Below, piece after piece: positions 51,498 through 58,755 of a stretch of 64,000 nt of DNA. The stretch spans positions 1 to 64,000 of the forward strand of contig CANQRM010000002.1 of assembly GCA_947626265.1 (NCBI GenBank), given 5' to 3'. Position numbers and translations under genes: made by a program. Position 1 is the first letter of the stretch. Each line of letters starts with the position of its first letter. The stretch comes from an uncultured Oscillospiraceae bacterium (GTDB lineage Bacteria; Bacillota; Clostridia; Oscillospirales; Oscillospiraceae). The notes below the pieces were generated by a model. That model was not told the origin of the DNA and searched no databases. It worked only from the letters and a program-made list of their open reading frames with translations.

Positions 51498-53249
51498 ATG
51501 AGAATCGCTCGCGTTAAAGTAACCAACTACAGGAATATTGACGGAATTGAAGCTGTTCTCAATCCTGAGTGCAACTATATTATTGGAGAAAACAACCTTG
51601 GAAAAAGTAATTTTTTGTCACTGCTAGTCACTGCTTGTAATGGCAGAGGGTTCGTTGAAACAGATTTTGCCGATTCGGAAAAGCCAATCGAAGTTGAATT
51701 AGATATTAGACTGCTTCCTAATGAACAGGGATTCTTTGGCGATAACTTTTCGCCCGATGACGCTACTCTTATAAAAATTCTATACAAACAAGCTATCACC
51801 GATGCATATCCTTCAATTGTTTGCGCTGACTCTAACGAAAGCATTCCTCCTCGTCAAATGAGAAAAATTAACTTCCTCAAGTACGAAACAACCGCTATTC
51901 CAAGCAAGGAATTACGACTGGACACAAATAAGGGTGTCGGAATTATTATGAGCACAATAATTGAAAGATTTAATGATGCTAACACCTCCTCTTTTCTCAA
52001 TGAAGAACAAATTGGTTCTCTTATTGAATTCATTAACGGATATCTTGGAAAAATACGCAGTTTCAAAGACTACTCAATTAAGGCAACCATTTCGCGTGAT
52101 TTGACCGAGATGCTCACCAGCCTGTTTTACTTGTCTGATGGTGACAGAAAAATCGAAACTACCGGCAGTGGAGTTCAATATATGGCAATGGCCTCTATTA
52201 ATATTCTGTGCCAAATTATGGAACTATATAAAAGTAAAGCAACCAACTTCTCAGATTATTTATATACTGATTCTACAGGGAAAAAACTATTGCCGCTTAT
52301 CTTATCAATTGATGAGCCAGAAGTACATCTTCATCCTTATCTTCAAAGATCTCTAATTGGGTATTACAAGCGTATACTCTGTAATAAGGATGATGAATTT
52401 GTAGAACTGCTCAAATACTTCTTTGATATTGATGGTATTGATGGCCAACTAATTATTGTAACGCATTCCACAGATGCTTTGGCTGGTGACTACCGTCACT
52501 TGATTCGCTTTTACAAAAGGAACAACATACCAACCGCGATTAGTGGCTATTCACTTCAACCGAACACCGGTACGTGTAATAATGGTCACATCAAGAGTGA
52601 AGAAGAGAAGCATTTGATTATGCATTTTCCTGAGATTAAAGAAGCTTTTTATTCAAAATGCGCTATTATAATCGAAGGCGCTACAGAATATGGCTGCATT
52701 CATGCTTTTGCTGATAAGATGGGCATATCTTTGGACGATTATGGAATCTGCGTCATTAATGCTGAAGGTGAAAAATCAATCAGGCCCACTCGCAGATTGC
52801 TTGAATTATTTGCAATTCCAAGCATAGCAATTTACGATCGTGACGTCAAAGGCGGACATGCTGTGGCACCAGATGAATTCTTCACAACAGAACTATGCTT
52901 TGAGATAGAGATAGTAAAAACATTGTATGCTGCCGGAAAAACTGATATAGTTAGAAGAATTGTAGCCAATGTAGATACGCGGGCAGAGAGGGAAGTTTTA
53001 CAGTTAGAATTCATTCAAAGCCATTATAAAAAGATGAACATTGATACGTCAAACTATTCACCAAAAAGTTTAGATGATGTAAGCGATACCGACGAAGAAG
53101 AATTTTGCGCGATGTATTCGGCATGGTATATGGCAAAGAAGAGTGTCCTTCTCGGCAGGAGTGTTGGAGAGATAATACCTGCGGAGAATATTCCATCTTG
53201 CTACCGAAGCGCAATAATAAGGGCACTGGAGGTAGCAGAAAATGCCTAG
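51498..53249 (+). CDS. gajA: Gabija endonuclease GajA (OLD-family ATPase-TOPRIM)
   Basis: A 583-residue protein with an ABC-type ATPase domain (RVKVTNYRNIDGIEAVL, Walker A GENNLGKSN 30-38, Walker B LILSIDEPEVHLHPYLQ about 270, IIVTHSTDALAG) and a C-terminal TOPRIM nuclease domain (CAIIIEGATEYG about 390, IAIYDRDVKGGH about 445). In Gabija, GajA nicks DNA when nucleotide levels fall during phage replication and works with GajB. The ATG at 51498 has TGGAGG upstream. The gene overlaps gajB by eight bases. Pairing with a UvrD-like helicase separates it from a lone OLD nuclease. It is AT-rich relative to the neighbours. Confidence 0.9.
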   Translation: MRIARVKVTNYRNIDGIEAVLNPECNYIIGENNLGKSNFLSLLVTACNGRGFVETDFADSEKPIEVELDIRLLPNEQGFFGDNFSPDDATLIKILYKQAITDAYPSIVCADSNESIPPRQMRKINFLKYETTAIPSKELRLDTNKGVGIIMSTIIERFNDANTSSFLNEEQIGSLIEFINGYLGKIRSFKDYSIKATISRDLTEMLTSLFYLSDGDRKIETTGSGVQYMAMASINILCQIMELYKSKATNFSDYLYTDSTGKKLLPLILSIDEPEVHLHPYLQRSLIGYYKRILCNKDDEFVELLKYFFDIDGIDGQLIIVTHSTDALAGDYRHLIRFYKRNNIPTAISGYSLQPNTGTCNNGHIKSEEEKHLIMHFPEIKEAFYSKCAIIIEGATEYGCIHAFADKMGISLDDYGICVINAEGEKSIRPTRRLLELFAIPSIAIYDRDVKGGHAVAPDEFFTTELCFEIEIVKTLYAAGKTDIVRRIVANVDTRAEREVLQLEFIQSHYKKMNIDTSNYSPKSLDDVSDTDEEEFCAMYSAWYMAKKSVLLGRSVGEIIPAENIPSCYRSAIIRALEVAENA

Positions 53250-55059
53250 TACTAGCCTCAAAATAATCAAAGACAAAATAGCGGCCAAGCACGAAGGCGA
53301 TGATAAACAACTTGAAGTTATTTTTTCAGATACGTCTAGACTTATGGTCGAAGCACCTGCCGGATATGGCAAAACAACAACGATGATAAGCCGACTTGCC
53401 TACTTATTCGCAACTGGTAAGATCCCTAACCCCAAACGCATTCTTGGCCTTACTTTTAGCGTAAATGCCGCATTGAAAGTCAAAAGAGAAGTTGCGGAAA
53501 AATTGCCTGCGCTGCTTGGTTCCCATAATAGTTCGCTAGCAATTAGCGAAAAGGCTACCATTACAAACTATCATGGTTTCTGTAAAGGGATACTAAAAAA
53601 ATACGGGTATCTAATTGCTGATGCTTTGCGAAAAGATATTAATTTATTCCGTGCAGTTGGTGATACCGAAATAGAAAAACTAGCCCCTCTTAAAGCAGTA
53701 TTAACTAGTAATGAAAGTATGCACCTTAAGGAAGTCGATGCAATTATCAAGGAGGCACACATTCCTAACAGCGAGGAAATCCACTTATATAACAGCATTG
53801 TCATTAAAAAGCTTCTCCCCTTGGGGTACATTACACACACTGCTATTATCTTATTTGTGTTGGAGCTATTTGAATCAAATGCTGAAGTTGCGAATTTCTA
53901 TCAGAGCTTATATCCGATAATCGTTGTGGATGAGTTCCAAGATACAAACTGTATAGCATGGTCGTTACTCGAAACAATTATCTCCGATCAGACGCAATTA
54001 CTTTTTCTCGGAGATCCACTTCAACGGATATATGGTTTCATAGGTGCACTTCCCGACATAATGTCTATTGCTTCCGAAAAATATAATATGACTAGAATTA
54101 CGCTGTCAAAGAATTATCGCTTTCGGGATAACACTGAAATGCTAAAATTGGATAGAAATATCCGCGCAAATGCCACTTCATATTTTGCTCCTGCAATTCC
54201 AGAAGATGACTTAGCTTCTCTTCCAGGATTCTGGGGAAAAACGCAGCAAGATGAAGCCGATCAAATAACTTCAAAGGTTCAGGATCTTTTGAAAGAGAAA
54301 AATTCAAAAATTGCACTATTATTCCGCAGTCGTGGAAAAAATTCAGAAAAAGTAGAAGAGCAACTTATCATCAAGAAAATCCCATATTTTTATGGAATGT
54401 TTACTGATGAAGATTTAGACTACATTGAGTTTCATAACAAGTGCCACGCAGTTTTTATAAATCGTTTTGAAAGCAATAAATCAATTAACAAAAGATCTCT
54501 TACTTCTTTTAGCAACGAAATAAAGAAACAGTACGCAGAAAAGCAAGATAAAATAGTATATTCTCTGCTCAGGTTACTTGATGCCTTTGTTGAAAAGGTA
54601 GCCATTGATTATGCTGACCTCTTGCCTGAAGATAAGTATATGTTACTTTTGGATGTTTTTGAAAATCGACAGTTGAAGCAGGCCATGGAGTATGTCGATT
54701 CACAAGTTATACTGTCCACCGTGCATGGAGCGAAGGGACTTGAATGGGACTATGTGATTCTTGGCGATATTGAACGTTGGGTGTTTCCTAGTTATTATAT
54801 CTGTAAGGCTTGCGAAAGCAGATTTAATCAACCCAATAAGGGATGCTGCATTTTACCAAGCCCATTGCCAAAGGAATTTAGAGACTTAGTATTGGATGAA
54901 TTGTCAGTCTTCTATGTCGGGATAACTCGTGCTAAAAAGCAGATCTATGTTTCGGCTAGTTCTAAACGGCTTGATTCATTTGGAAATGAAAAAGACAGTG
55001 TTTACTCGTGCATGGTTAGAATGCCCGGAGTAAAATTGGTAAAGGCCAATTCATTCTGA
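53242..55059 (+). CDS. gajB: Gabija helicase-like protein GajB (UvrD family)
   Basis: A 605-residue superfamily 1A helicase-like protein: motif I EAPAGYGKTTTMISRLAYL (about 35-53), motif Ia LGLTFSVNAALKVKREV, motif II PIIVVDEFQDTN (about 226), motif III LLFLGDPLQRIYGF, motif V STVHGAKGLEWDYVILGD (about 491) and motif VI VFYVGITRAKKQIYVSA (about 558). A CxxC...C cluster (CKACESRFNQPNKGCC) near 520 may bind zinc. GajB is activated by DNA ends and depletes ATP or unwinds DNA during infection. It completes a standard two-gene Gabija system. Confidence 0.9.
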   Translation: MPSTSLKIIKDKIAAKHEGDDKQLEVIFSDTSRLMVEAPAGYGKTTTMISRLAYLFATGKIPNPKRILGLTFSVNAALKVKREVAEKLPALLGSHNSSLAISEKATITNYHGFCKGILKKYGYLIADALRKDINLFRAVGDTEIEKLAPLKAVLTSNESMHLKEVDAIIKEAHIPNSEEIHLYNSIVIKKLLPLGYITHTAIILFVLELFESNAEVANFYQSLYPIIVVDEFQDTNCIAWSLLETIISDQTQLLFLGDPLQRIYGFIGALPDIMSIASEKYNMTRITLSKNYRFRDNTEMLKLDRNIRANATSYFAPAIPEDDLASLPGFWGKTQQDEADQITSKVQDLLKEKNSKIALLFRSRGKNSEKVEEQLIIKKIPYFYGMFTDEDLDYIEFHNKCHAVFINRFESNKSINKRSLTSFSNEIKKQYAEKQDKIVYSLLRLLDAFVEKVAIDYADLLPEDKYMLLLDVFENRQLKQAMEYVDSQVILSTVHGAKGLEWDYVILGDIERWVFPSYYICKACESRFNQPNKGCCILPSPLPKEFRDLVLDELSVFYVGITRAKKQIYVSASSKRLDSFGNEKDSVYSCMVRMPGVKLVKANSF

Positions 55060-55147
55060 ATTAATGCTATGATTTGGTTTTACACAAAGGCAGTTAACGA
55101 GCTTATATAAGCGCCCGTTTTTCGTGTAATCAGTTCTAAAACTCTTT

Positions 55148-55173
55148 GAGGGAGGCACATCTGTGCCTCCCTC
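55148..55173 (-). terminator. Terminator after tnpV copy 1
   Basis: Stem gagggaggcaca / tgtgcctccctc with a two-base loop, just past the tnpV stop. A sister hairpin follows the second tnpV. A 12-bp palindrome gcttatataagc at 55101-55112 may end gajB. Confidence 0.6.
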
Positions 55174-55176
55174 TCT

Positions 55177-55548
55177 TCATACGTATATCACTTCTTCATA
55201 GACGATCTCCCGTGCGCGGGCGGCGATGTTGTTCATCCGGCCCACCCAGGCCATCTGGTCCCTGGCCTTCAGCTCCTCTGTGACGCCCTCGCTGGCCGCC
55301 ATCTGCTCCACCAAGCGGGAATACATCTCCCTGGCCCGCTCGTCTGTATCGGCCAAGTGGGCGTTCAGCCCTCCGCTGGTCAGAAGATGGGAGAATGTGC
55401 CCCTGCGGTGATGCTTCAGGTACTCCATCCGCCGCCGGCCCCACACGCCCACAGGCCTCTCCGGCTCCTGGTGCGGCAACAGGTTCGGCAGGTAGTAGTC
55501 CCCCACCAGTGTGTAGCCGATGCCATTGATCTCTTTGTACTGTTCCAT
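55177..55548 (-). CDS. tnpV: TnpV-family transposon-encoded protein, copy 1
   Basis: A 123-residue protein of the TnpV type found in clostridial transposons: MEQYKEINGIGYTLVGDYYL, PNLLPHQEPERPVGVWGRRR, LKHHRRGTFSHLLTSGGLNAHL and a C-terminal NNIAARAREIVYEEVIYV. Its role in transposition is not established. The ATG at 55548 gives exactly the length of the neighbouring copy. It lies 115 bases before its paralogue, same strand. Confidence 0.8.
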   Translation of the reverse strand: MEQYKEINGIGYTLVGDYYLPNLLPHQEPERPVGVWGRRRMEYLKHHRRGTFSHLLTSGGLNAHLADTDERAREMYSRLVEQMAASEGVTEELKARDQMAWVGRMNNIAARAREIVYEEVIYV

Positions 55549-55633
55549 CGCGCAGACCTCCTTGTTTTTTCTTCCATCATACCAAGAAGTCCGCAACCTG
55601 TCGAATGTGTGAAGTATGCTTAATAAACTTTTT

Positions 55634-55659
55634 GGGGGAGGCACATCCATGCCTCCCCC
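55634..55659 (-). terminator. Terminator after tnpV copy 2
   Basis: Stem gggggaggca / tgcctccccc with a six-base loop, followed on the minus strand by aaaaagttt rather than a T-run. It is the counterpart of the hairpin at 55148. Confidence 0.5.
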
Positions 55660-55663
55660 CGTT

Positions 55664-56035
55664 TCATACATTTATCACCTCGTCATAGACGAGCTTTCGT
55701 GCGCGGGCGGCGATGTTGTTCATCCGCCCCTCCCAAGCTTTCCGGTCCCTGGTCTTCAGGTCCTCCGTGACGCCATCGCTGACCGCAAACTGTTTCACCA
55801 AAATGGAATACATATCCTTGGCTCGTTCATCCGCGTAGGCCAGGTGAGAGTTCAGTTGTCCGCTGGTTAAAAGATATGAGAACGTTTCTCTGTGGTGTTG
55901 CTTCAAATACGCCAACCGCCGCTTGCCCCAGATGCCCAAGGGACTGGCCTTCTCCTGGGACGGCAGCAAAGTGGGCAAGTAGAATTTCCCCACAAGCATA
56001 TAGGTGATGCCGTTGACCTCTTTGTACTTTTCCAT
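55664..56035 (-). CDS. tnpV: TnpV-family transposon-encoded protein, copy 2
   Basis: Also 123 residues and clearly paralogous to copy 1 (MEKYKEVNGITYMLVGKFYL, LGIWGKRRLAYLKQHHRETF, SYLLTSGQLNSHLAYADERA, ARARKLVYDEVINV), with about two thirds identity by eye. The two copies and their trailing hairpins repeat at a period of 487 bp, pointing to an old tandem duplication. Several 13-base repeats lie upstream and may control it. Confidence 0.8.
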   Translation of the reverse strand: MEKYKEVNGITYMLVGKFYLPTLLPSQEKASPLGIWGKRRLAYLKQHHRETFSYLLTSGQLNSHLAYADERAKDMYSILVKQFAVSDGVTEDLKTRDRKAWEGRMNNIAARARKLVYDEVINV

Positions 56036-56130
56036 TGCGCAGACTTCCTTTCTCCTCCATCATACAGGGAGATCCGCTGTCTGTCGAATGTATGAAATCA
56101 CATTGCGGCACGTTCTTTCACTTTTTCAAA

Positions 56131-56240
56131 CAAATAATCAAACAGTTTTCATGATAATGAAAGTCTCTTTGATTATTTCAAGAGTTTGTTTGCTTATTTC
56201 GTTTGATTATTTGACCTCTTTTGTTAATTTGTTAGATTAT
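56131..56240. repeat. 13-bp GTTTGATTATTTG-type repeats
   Basis: Copies at 56131-56143 (inverted), 56167-56179, 56188-56200 (gtttgcttatttc) and 56201-56213, the last two directly abutting, plus a weaker form at 56231. They lie in the AT-rich gap of about 275 bases between tnpV copy 2 and the Fic gene. An operator array or small iteron set is likely. No CRISPR-like spacing. Confidence 0.6.
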
Positions 56241-56271
56241 GATGAGCAAATAACTTTCCTCTGAAAGAAAG

Positions 56272-56289
56272 CACCCTGCCACGGCAGGG
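56272..56289 (-). terminator. Terminator of the second Fic gene
   Basis: Stem accctgcc / ggcagggt with a two-base loop, then GCTTTCTTTC on the minus strand, 20 bases past the fic stop. Confidence 0.6.
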
Positions 56290-56310
56290 TACTTTCGTAA
56301 TGCGGTTTTT

Positions 56311-57297
56311 TCACTCGCCTTTTCTATACGCCCAGTGGCTTGCCACGCGGCACTTGACCAGCGCTCCCTCCGCCGTCAGGGCCGCCAGGATACGGTTAGC
56401 CGTGGCGGGGGACACGCCGCACAGCGCACGCACATCCGCGTTGCTGATATGGTCATGGGTCCGCAGATACCCCTCGATCTTCCGCCGGCGGGCAGCGGCC
56501 CTGTCTGCCGCTTCATCGCTCATTTCATCGCTCTCATCTAGTGCCTCCATGAGCGATGACTTGATGACCGACAGCATGAACTCGATAAATGCCGTGGACT
56601 CGCCCGCGTCGTTGGAGGCGTTGATGGCGTCGTAGTAGCCCTGCTGGTTTTCATGGATGATGGACTCCACCGGCAGCCAGGCGAAGATCGGGGCCCACCT
56701 GGACAGCAACAGCGTGTGCCACAGCCTCCCGATGCGGCCATTGCCGTCGGCGAAGGGGTGGATGAGCTCCAGCTCGTAGTGGAACACGCAGCTTTTGATC
56801 AGCATATGCACGTCGCTGTCCCGGGTCCAATCCAGAAGCTTTTGCACCGACTCCGGCACATACTGGGGCAGCGTGCCCAGATGCACCACCCGCCCGGTCT
56901 GGTCCACTACGCCCACCGGCCGGGAGCGGAACACGCCGGACTCCTCCATCAGCCCCCGAGTCATCACCCCATGGGCCGTCAGCAGGTCGTCTATGGAATA
57001 GGGGTCCAGCCCGTCCAGCCGCTCGTATATCTCATAGGCGTTTTTGACCTCCGCCACATCCTTGGGCGGGGCCAGCACCTGCTTTCCACCCAGCACCGCC
57101 GTCACCTGCTCCAGGCTGAGGGTGTTCTGCTCGATGGCCAGGGAGCCGTGGATGGTGCGGATGCGATTGGCCCGGCGCAGCACCGGGTCAGCCGAGAGCC
57201 TGTCCGAGACGGAGAGCCGCCCGGCCAGCTCCGCCACCTGGGCCACCAGGTCCACGATCTTATTCGTGATCTCAAAAGGAGGCTGCTCGTTCTTCAT
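56311..57297 (-). CDS. Fic-family protein with C-terminal winged helix
   Basis: A 328-residue Fic protein. An N-terminal helical domain (IVDLVAQVAELAGRLSVSDR) has IHGSLAIEQNTLS at the place of the inhibitory motif, where the usual Gly/Asn after Glu is Gln. The active site is HPFADGNGRIGR (about residue 197). The C-terminal end carries a winged-helix (SNADVRALCGVSPATANRILAALTAEGALVK). Such proteins AMPylate partners and may regulate their own operon. The ATG at 57297 has GAGGTG four bases before. It is transcribed with the HD gene 31 bases upstream. Confidence 0.85.
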   Translation of the reverse strand: MKNEQPPFEITNKIVDLVAQVAELAGRLSVSDRLSADPVLRRANRIRTIHGSLAIEQNTLSLEQVTAVLGGKQVLAPPKDVAEVKNAYEIYERLDGLDPYSIDDLLTAHGVMTRGLMEESGVFRSRPVGVVDQTGRVVHLGTLPQYVPESVQKLLDWTRDSDVHMLIKSCVFHYELELIHPFADGNGRIGRLWHTLLLSRWAPIFAWLPVESIIHENQQGYYDAINASNDAGESTAFIEFMLSVIKSSLMEALDESDEMSDEAADRAAARRRKIEGYLRTHDHISNADVRALCGVSPATANRILAALTAEGALVKCRVASHWAYRKGE

Positions 57298-57328
57298 AGG
57301 ACACCTCACATTTCCCCTCCGGCGTCTT

Positions 57329-57817
57329 TCAAATTTGGAACACGGCCCGGGCCAAGCGTCGTCCGCTCCCGGTCCGCATGAACTTTTCCATGAACGCTCT
57401 GACAGTCTCTTTATCGTACCCGCCCTCGCAGGCATTCACGATGTAGTCTGCCTCGATCAGGATCTGATAGTCCAGTCCATCGATGTCATGGAGTGTGTGG
57501 TGGTGCCCCACCAGGTACGCCACCCGCTCGATCTGTGCCGGCGTCATGTCCGTGTCTGCCAGAAAAGCCCGAACCAGCGCAGGGCCTTCCTCCTCCTGAC
57601 GTTTCCCGCTGGCGCTGCCGTACTTCTCCCGACACAGGGGACAGGCGATGTCGTGGGTGATGGCCGACACCTCAAGGATGAACTGCGTCTCCCCGTCCAG
57701 CCCCTCCAGCTCTCCAATGGTCCTGGCATATGTCCACACGTGGGTCAGATGTTCGATGTCATGGATATTCCCATTGGAACCGCTGATCATCTTTTCCATG
57801 ATTTGAGATATCGTCAA
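57329..57817 (-). CDS. HD-domain phosphohydrolase
   Basis: A 162-residue HD-family protein: NIHDIEHLTHVWTYART, EVSAITHDIACPLCRE (HD), LVGHHHTLHDIDGLDYQILIEADYIVNA. It resembles small HD hydrolases common in Clostridia; the substrate is unknown, nucleotides being likely. The start is a TTG (57817) seven bases after GGAGGG. It is the last gene of the element before attR. The bases 57818-58018 hold no gene in the integrated form, although 57961-58042 would encode the recombinase tail in the excised circle. Confidence 0.78.
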   Translation of the reverse strand: MTISQIMEKMISGSNGNIHDIEHLTHVWTYARTIGELEGLDGETQFILEVSAITHDIACPLCREKYGSASGKRQEEEGPALVRAFLADTDMTPAQIERVAYLVGHHHTLHDIDGLDYQILIEADYIVNACEGGYDKETVRAFMEKFMRTGSGRRLARAVFQI

Positions 57818-58018
57818 GACATGCCCCTCCTTTGCTCCATAATGCTGCTCGCGTTTCCTCTGGCACCATGATCGCCAGAGTTATGTACTTCCCGCCGCCA
57901 TTATAACGCGCTTTTCTCTGAGAGACAATACATCGCTCATCTCATCGCTCGCCGTTTTCGTCACTCTCCACAAATTCTCTTTGCCAAATGCAGCATATTG
58001 CTGATAAATTCCTGTTTT

Positions 58019-58046
58019 GGCGTCAACGTTATCAGTGGTGGTGACC
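58019..58046. other. attR of the integrated element
   Basis: The element half carries the arm ggcgtcaacgttatcagtg (58019-58037), the imperfect inverse of the arm at 17509-17527. The core GA lies at 58043-58044 and host spoVT codon 33 (CCC) resumes at 58046. Confidence 0.88.
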
Positions 58047-58492
58047 CCCTCGAGATCTATACAGAGAAGGACGGGGAGGTCATCTTCAAGAAGTACTCCC
58101 CCATGGGGGAGCTGAGCTCCTTCGCCGAGCAGATATGCGAGTCCATGCACAAGGCCGCGGACTACACCGCCGCCGTGTGCGACCGGGACAGCGTCATCGC
58201 CGCCGCCGGCCAGGGCCGGAAGGAGATACTGGACCGGCACATCAGCTCTGAGCTTGAGCAGCTCATGGAGGCCCGCCGGCCCTACCGGGCGGAGCCGGGC
58301 GCCAAGGCTCTGCCCGTAACGGACGGGGAGGACGGCCCCGCCGCGGCGGTGGCCGTGCCCATCCTCTCGGAGGGAGACGTGCTGGGCTGCGTGGTGTTCC
58401 TGGAGCGGCCCGACGGCGTCAAGGCCGGCGACACGGAGCTGAAGCTGGCCACCACCGTCTCCGGCTTCCTCGGCAAACAGATGGAGTCATGA
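58043..58492 (+). pseudogene. spoVT: spoVT 3' fragment
   Basis: From GAC at 58043 the sequence continues the SpoVT frame left at 17504: PLEIYTEKDGEVIFKKYSPM, SFAEQICESMHKAADYTAAVCDRD, then the GAF-like effector domain with GRKEILDRHISSELEQLM and AVPILSEGDVLGCVVFLERP to the stop at 58490. It is 148 residues. In the integrated state it has no promoter or ribosome site of its own; a frame can be opened from a TTG at 57998 in element DNA. A hairpin terminator follows. Confidence 0.92.
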
Positions 58493-58524
58493 AAACCACC
58501 CTGCCGCATTGGCAGGGTGGTTTT
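58492..58524 (+). terminator. spoVT terminator
   Basis: Stem aaaaccaccctgcc / ggcagggtggtttt with a five-base loop directly after the spoVT stop, ending in a short T-run. It also serves the convergent small gene. Confidence 0.85.
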
Positions 58525-58539
58525 CTCATTATGGGTTTT

Positions 58540-58752
58540 TCACCATTCGTATTTTATCTCGCCCTTGTCGAAGCCATAGTCCCGCAGAAACTGCTCCAAA
58601 TCGGCGTCATTACGTATCAGCATGACCTCCACGAAGCGGCCCGTGGCGGTCTCCCGGTACCCGGCCACCTTCTCGCCAGTGCATATGCTGGCGCGGATGA
58701 CCGGCTCTTTGCCGGTCCTGTCGAACCTGGGTCCTTTCCTCTTTCCGAACAT
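58540..58752 (-). CDS. Small conserved clostridial protein
   Basis: A 70-residue protein: MFGKRKGPRFDRTGKEPVIR, ASICTGEKVAGYRETATGRF, EVMLIRNDADLEQFLRDYG. Similar short proteins are common in Clostridia and, to my recollection, are sometimes mislabelled aspartate dehydrogenase; there is no nucleotide-binding motif to support that. It ends the MATE operon, four bases after the transporter gene. Function unknown. Confidence 0.65.
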   Translation of the reverse strand: MFGKRKGPRFDRTGKEPVIRASICTGEKVAGYRETATGRFVEVMLIRNDADLEQFLRDYGFDKGEIKYEW

Positions 58753-58755
58753 GGT

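Larger units (their letters stand above)
17502..58044. mobile_element. 40.5-kb integrative mobilizable element in spoVT
   Basis: Everything between the two spoVT fragments. Excision at GA would release a circle of about 40,541 bp and restore spoVT. The transfer and maintenance genes are the serine recombinase at the left junction, then a ParB-like protein, a relaxase, MobC and an oriT-like site. There is no type IV secretion set, coupling ATPase or phage structural gene, so transfer would depend on a helper. The cargo is dominated by predicted antiphage genes (BREX type 4-like, Gabija, AlbA_2, cyclase-like, Fic). Gene blocks differ strongly in base composition, showing layered acquisition. 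Confidence 0.9.

Noticed and set aside
17502-58044. Prophage or full conjugative element
   Set aside because: No capsid, portal, terminase, tail or lysis gene, and no VirB4, VirD4 or other transfer apparatus, only MobC and a relaxase.
57998-58045. A TTG-started complete gene at the right junction
   Set aside because: The 16 codons before the core come from the element and read as att arm sequence; the rest is the SpoVT C-terminal part, so it is a fusion frame rather than a gene.
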